This document shows positions 62,196-64,000 of a stretch of DNA of 64,000 nucleotides, in pieces. This stretch comes from Microbulbifer sp. HZ11 (lineage in GTDB: Bacteria > Pseudomonadota > Gammaproteobacteria > Pseudomonadales > Cellvibrionaceae), in NCBI RefSeq assembly GCF_000708675.1, contig NZ_JELR01000002.1, positions 1,318,228-1,382,227 on the forward strand, read 5' to 3'. The notes under the pieces were generated by a model that had not been told where the DNA came from, searched no databases, and saw nothing but the letters and a program-made list of their open reading frames with translations. Made by a program: the position numbers and the translations under genes. Every line of letters begins with the position of its first letter. The stretch's first letter is position 1.

Positions 62196-63356
62196 TTACT
62201 TATTCTTGAAATTGAGAATGTCGATGGGCTGCACGGTGTCGCCCATATTGTTGCCGAAGGCACTGCGCTGATAGGTGATGACCGCAGCCAGGTCCACTTC
62301 ACTCAATTGCGCGCCGAAGGCCTGCATCGCCGGGTTGGTTGGAGAACCATTGACCACCATGCTCATGTGACCGTCCATGGGCCCGGTGGCAACCTTGGAA
62401 CCGGCAATGGCCGGGAAGGTCCCGGGGATGCCCTGACCATTGGCCTGGTGACAGGCAACACAGGCGCTGTTGTAAATTTTTTCACCACGGGCATAGAGCT
62501 CGTCGAAAGTGAAGGTTTTGTTGGTCAGCTCTTTGATGCGCGCAGCTGCGGCAGCGCGATCACTGAGCCAGGAGTGGTATTCATCTTCCGGCACCGCCTT
62601 GACCACAATTGGCATAAAACCGTGGTCCTTGCCGCACAGTTCCGCGCACTGGCCGCGGTAAATACCGGGCTCATCGATGCGGGTCCAGGATTCATTCACG
62701 AATCCCGGGATCGCATCTTTCTTCACCGCCAGATCCGGTACCCACCAGGCGTGGATCACGTCGTTGGCGGTAATCAGGAAACGGATTTTTTTATTCACCG
62801 GCACCACCAGCGGCTCGTCTACCTCTAACAGGTAGTTCACTGTCTTTGGTTGCTGGTTTTGAATCTGCGACTGTGGGGTGGAGAGATTGGAGAAGAAGGA
62901 GACATCGGAACCCAGGTAGTCGTATTTCCACTTCCACTGGTAACCGGTGATCATGATGTCGAGATCGGCTTCCTTGGTGTCGTAGATATCGTAGAGGGTT
63001 TTGGTGGCGGGAATCGCCATGCCGATAAGAATCAGGGTGGGCACGATGGTCCAGGCCAGTTCCACGCCGAGACTCTCGTGAAACTGCGCGGCCTTGTAAC
63101 CCTTGCTCTTGCGGTGACGCCACATGCTGTAGAACATCACCCCGAACACCACAACGCCGATCGCCACGCAGATCCAGAAGATCAACATGTGTAGGTCGTA
63201 AGTGGTACGGGAAACCTCGGTTACCCCCTGGGTCATATTGACCCCCCAGCGTTGCACTTCCTCCGCGGCTTCTTGCGAAGCCTCCTGCGCGAACGCAGCG
63301 GGTGCACATGCCGAGATGGTCAATAAGGCGAACAGCCGTTTGAAGCCCATCAACAT
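62196..63356 (-). CDS. coxB: Cytochrome c oxidase subunit II with fused cytochrome c domain
   Basis: A 386-residue subunit: signal peptide, two membrane helices (about 50-72 and 90-112), a cupredoxin CuA domain and a C-terminal cytochrome c domain. CuA ligands are the histidine of DVIHAWWVPDL and GQCAELCGKDHGFM. The heme-c site is CVACH in VACHQANGQG, with a distal methionine in TNPAMQAF. The fusion makes this a caa3-type arrangement. ATG 63356 or 63350 is possible. First gene of the cox run; its promoter must lie in 63357-63773. Confidence 0.95.
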   Translation of the reverse strand: MLMGFKRLFALLTISACAPAAFAQEASQEAAEEVQRWGVNMTQGVTEVSRTTYDLHMLIFWICVAIGVVVFGVMFYSMWRHRKSKGYKAAQFHESLGVELAWTIVPTLILIGMAIPATKTLYDIYDTKEADLDIMITGYQWKWKYDYLGSDVSFFSNLSTPQSQIQNQQPKTVNYLLEVDEPLVVPVNKKIRFLITANDVIHAWWVPDLAVKKDAIPGFVNESWTRIDEPGIYRGQCAELCGKDHGFMPIVVKAVPEDEYHSWLSDRAAAAARIKELTNKTFTFDELYARGEKIYNSACVACHQANGQGIPGTFPAIAGSKVATGPMDGHMSMVVNGSPTNPAMQAFGAQLSEVDLAAVITYQRSAFGNNMGDTVQPIDILNFKNK

Positions 63357-63773
63357 CGCCTGCAGATCTCCATGTTTGTTATTCTCGCGAGCCCGCTTCC
63401 TGCGGCTTGATCGCTACGGCCATGCAACACGGAAATATAACCGTGCGCGGTCGCGGCATCGCAAACCACAAAATAGCAAAACCCGTAAACAGCCGCTGGC
63501 TGTTCCGAGGACTGGAGACTGCCCCGATCGCAAAATCGGTAACACGCCCACATGGATATGTGGACAAGCTGTAGTAAACCAAGACTACATACACTGTTCG
63601 CACACCGGGCGAAGACCTCGACTGCGCGATACTGCTGTCAGTGCAACTTGTTATTTTTACTTCAGATGTCGTCGCCCGGAAGGTACAACCAACAACCTGT
63701 GTCTTTTTGTCGCATCTAGCACTTTCAAAAGAAACACATCACCAGAAGAAAGTCAATTAAACCGCCAACTTAC
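63357..63773. promoter_or_regulatory. Divergent region of the cox operon and the MATE transporter gene
   Basis: A 417-bp gene-free stretch. It must hold the cox promoter on the minus strand and the promoter of the MATE gene on the plus strand. I saw no palindrome or known operator worth naming; short frames here look like chance. Confidence 0.4.
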
Positions 63774-64000
63774 ATGAAAAATTCATCGGTACATTCCAGT
63801 ACCTTTTCGCGCCGTACGATGGCCCCCTATCAGAGGGTCTGGCACCTCGCCTGGCCGATGATTCTGAGCAACATCACTGTGCCACTATTGGGCGCGGTAG
63901 ATACCGCCGTGCTCGGGCACCTCTCCAGTCCGGAATATCTTTCCGGTGTCGCCATTGGCGCCAGCGTGATCTCCATGCTTCTTTGGGCGTTTGGCTTTTT
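63774..64000 (+). CDS. MATE-family efflux transporter, partial (DinF-like)
   Basis: Cut by the right edge after about 75 residues. The start MAPYQRVWHLAWPMILSNITV, with VPLLGAVDTAVLGHLSSPEYLSGVAIGASV, is the conserved first two helices of DinF-type MATE proteins, which export organic cations in exchange for H+ or Na+. ATG 63774 is the first start; ATG 63819 (MAPYQRV) would also fit the family. Cargo unknown. Confidence 0.85.
   Translation, partial: MKNSSVHSSTFSRRTMAPYQRVWHLAWPMILSNITVPLLGAVDTAVLGHLSSPEYLSGVAIGASVISMLLWAFGF

Noticed and set aside
1..64000. tRNA, rRNA, CRISPR arrays, transposases or prophage genes
   Set aside because: None could be recognised by reading; no repeat-spacer pattern, terminal repeats or transposase motifs were noticed.

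Overview
The window looks like chromosome of a marine, polysaccharide-degrading gammaproteobacterium, most likely of the Cellvibrionales type (Microbulbifer or Saccharophagus-like). The reasons are secreted lyases with long poly-serine/glycine linkers, two large TonB-dependent receptors beside them, and housekeeping gene order that matches pseudomonads (dsbA - cytochrome c4 - engB - polA - znu; and coxBA - ctaG - coxC - small membrane protein - SURF1 - ctaA - cyoE - SCO). The genus is an inference; no rRNA or marker phylogeny was possible.

Layout. 0-2.4 kb: left-edge fragment of a glutamate-receptor-like channel, a nitrilase-family amidase and a FrnE-like thioredoxin-fold protein. 2.5-5.2 kb: tyrosine catabolism operon (hppD, VOC protein, fumarylacetoacetase family) with a palindrome upstream. 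5.5-9.1 kb: membrane-stress/flotillin operon (RHH-like protein, PspA, YqiJ, flotillin). 9.4-12.7 kb: fpr with a divergent LysR regulator, then an RLAN/RimK-type ATP-grasp ligase. 13.0-35.9 kb: an alginate utilisation locus: FadR-type regulator, two TonB-dependent receptors, PL6, PL17, two PL7 and one PL18 lyase, KdgF, an MFS transporter, DEH reductase, KDG kinase and an unrecognised secreted protein. 36-43 kb: GNAT/C39-peptidase fusion, M28 peptidase and several poorly known secreted or cytosolic proteins. 43-54 kb: dsbA, cytochrome c4, engB, polA, zinc uptake genes. 54-63.4 kb: aa3/caa3-type cytochrome c oxidase genes with heme A synthesis and copper assembly factors. The right edge cuts a MATE transporter.

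How the alginate genes fit together: outer-membrane receptors import oligosaccharides released by secreted or lipid-anchored PL7 and PL18 enzymes; PL6 and PL17 finish them to unsaturated uronate; KdgF opens the monomer to DEH; the MFS protein carries it inward; the SDR enzyme reduces DEH to KDG; KdgK makes KDPG. KDPG aldolase is not in the window. An ATTGGT-type motif recurs in front of the regulator, both receptor genes, PL6 and the PL18 region, which suggests one regulon.

Most worth a second look: two candidate structured small RNAs between polA and engB, in the place of Spot 42/ErsA; the ATTGGT motif regulon; the secreted protein of unknown function at 33.5-34.3 kb; the non-potassium-type pore of the receptor at the left edge; and the split of the RLAN-ligase and GNAT/C39 gene pair by the alginate locus.
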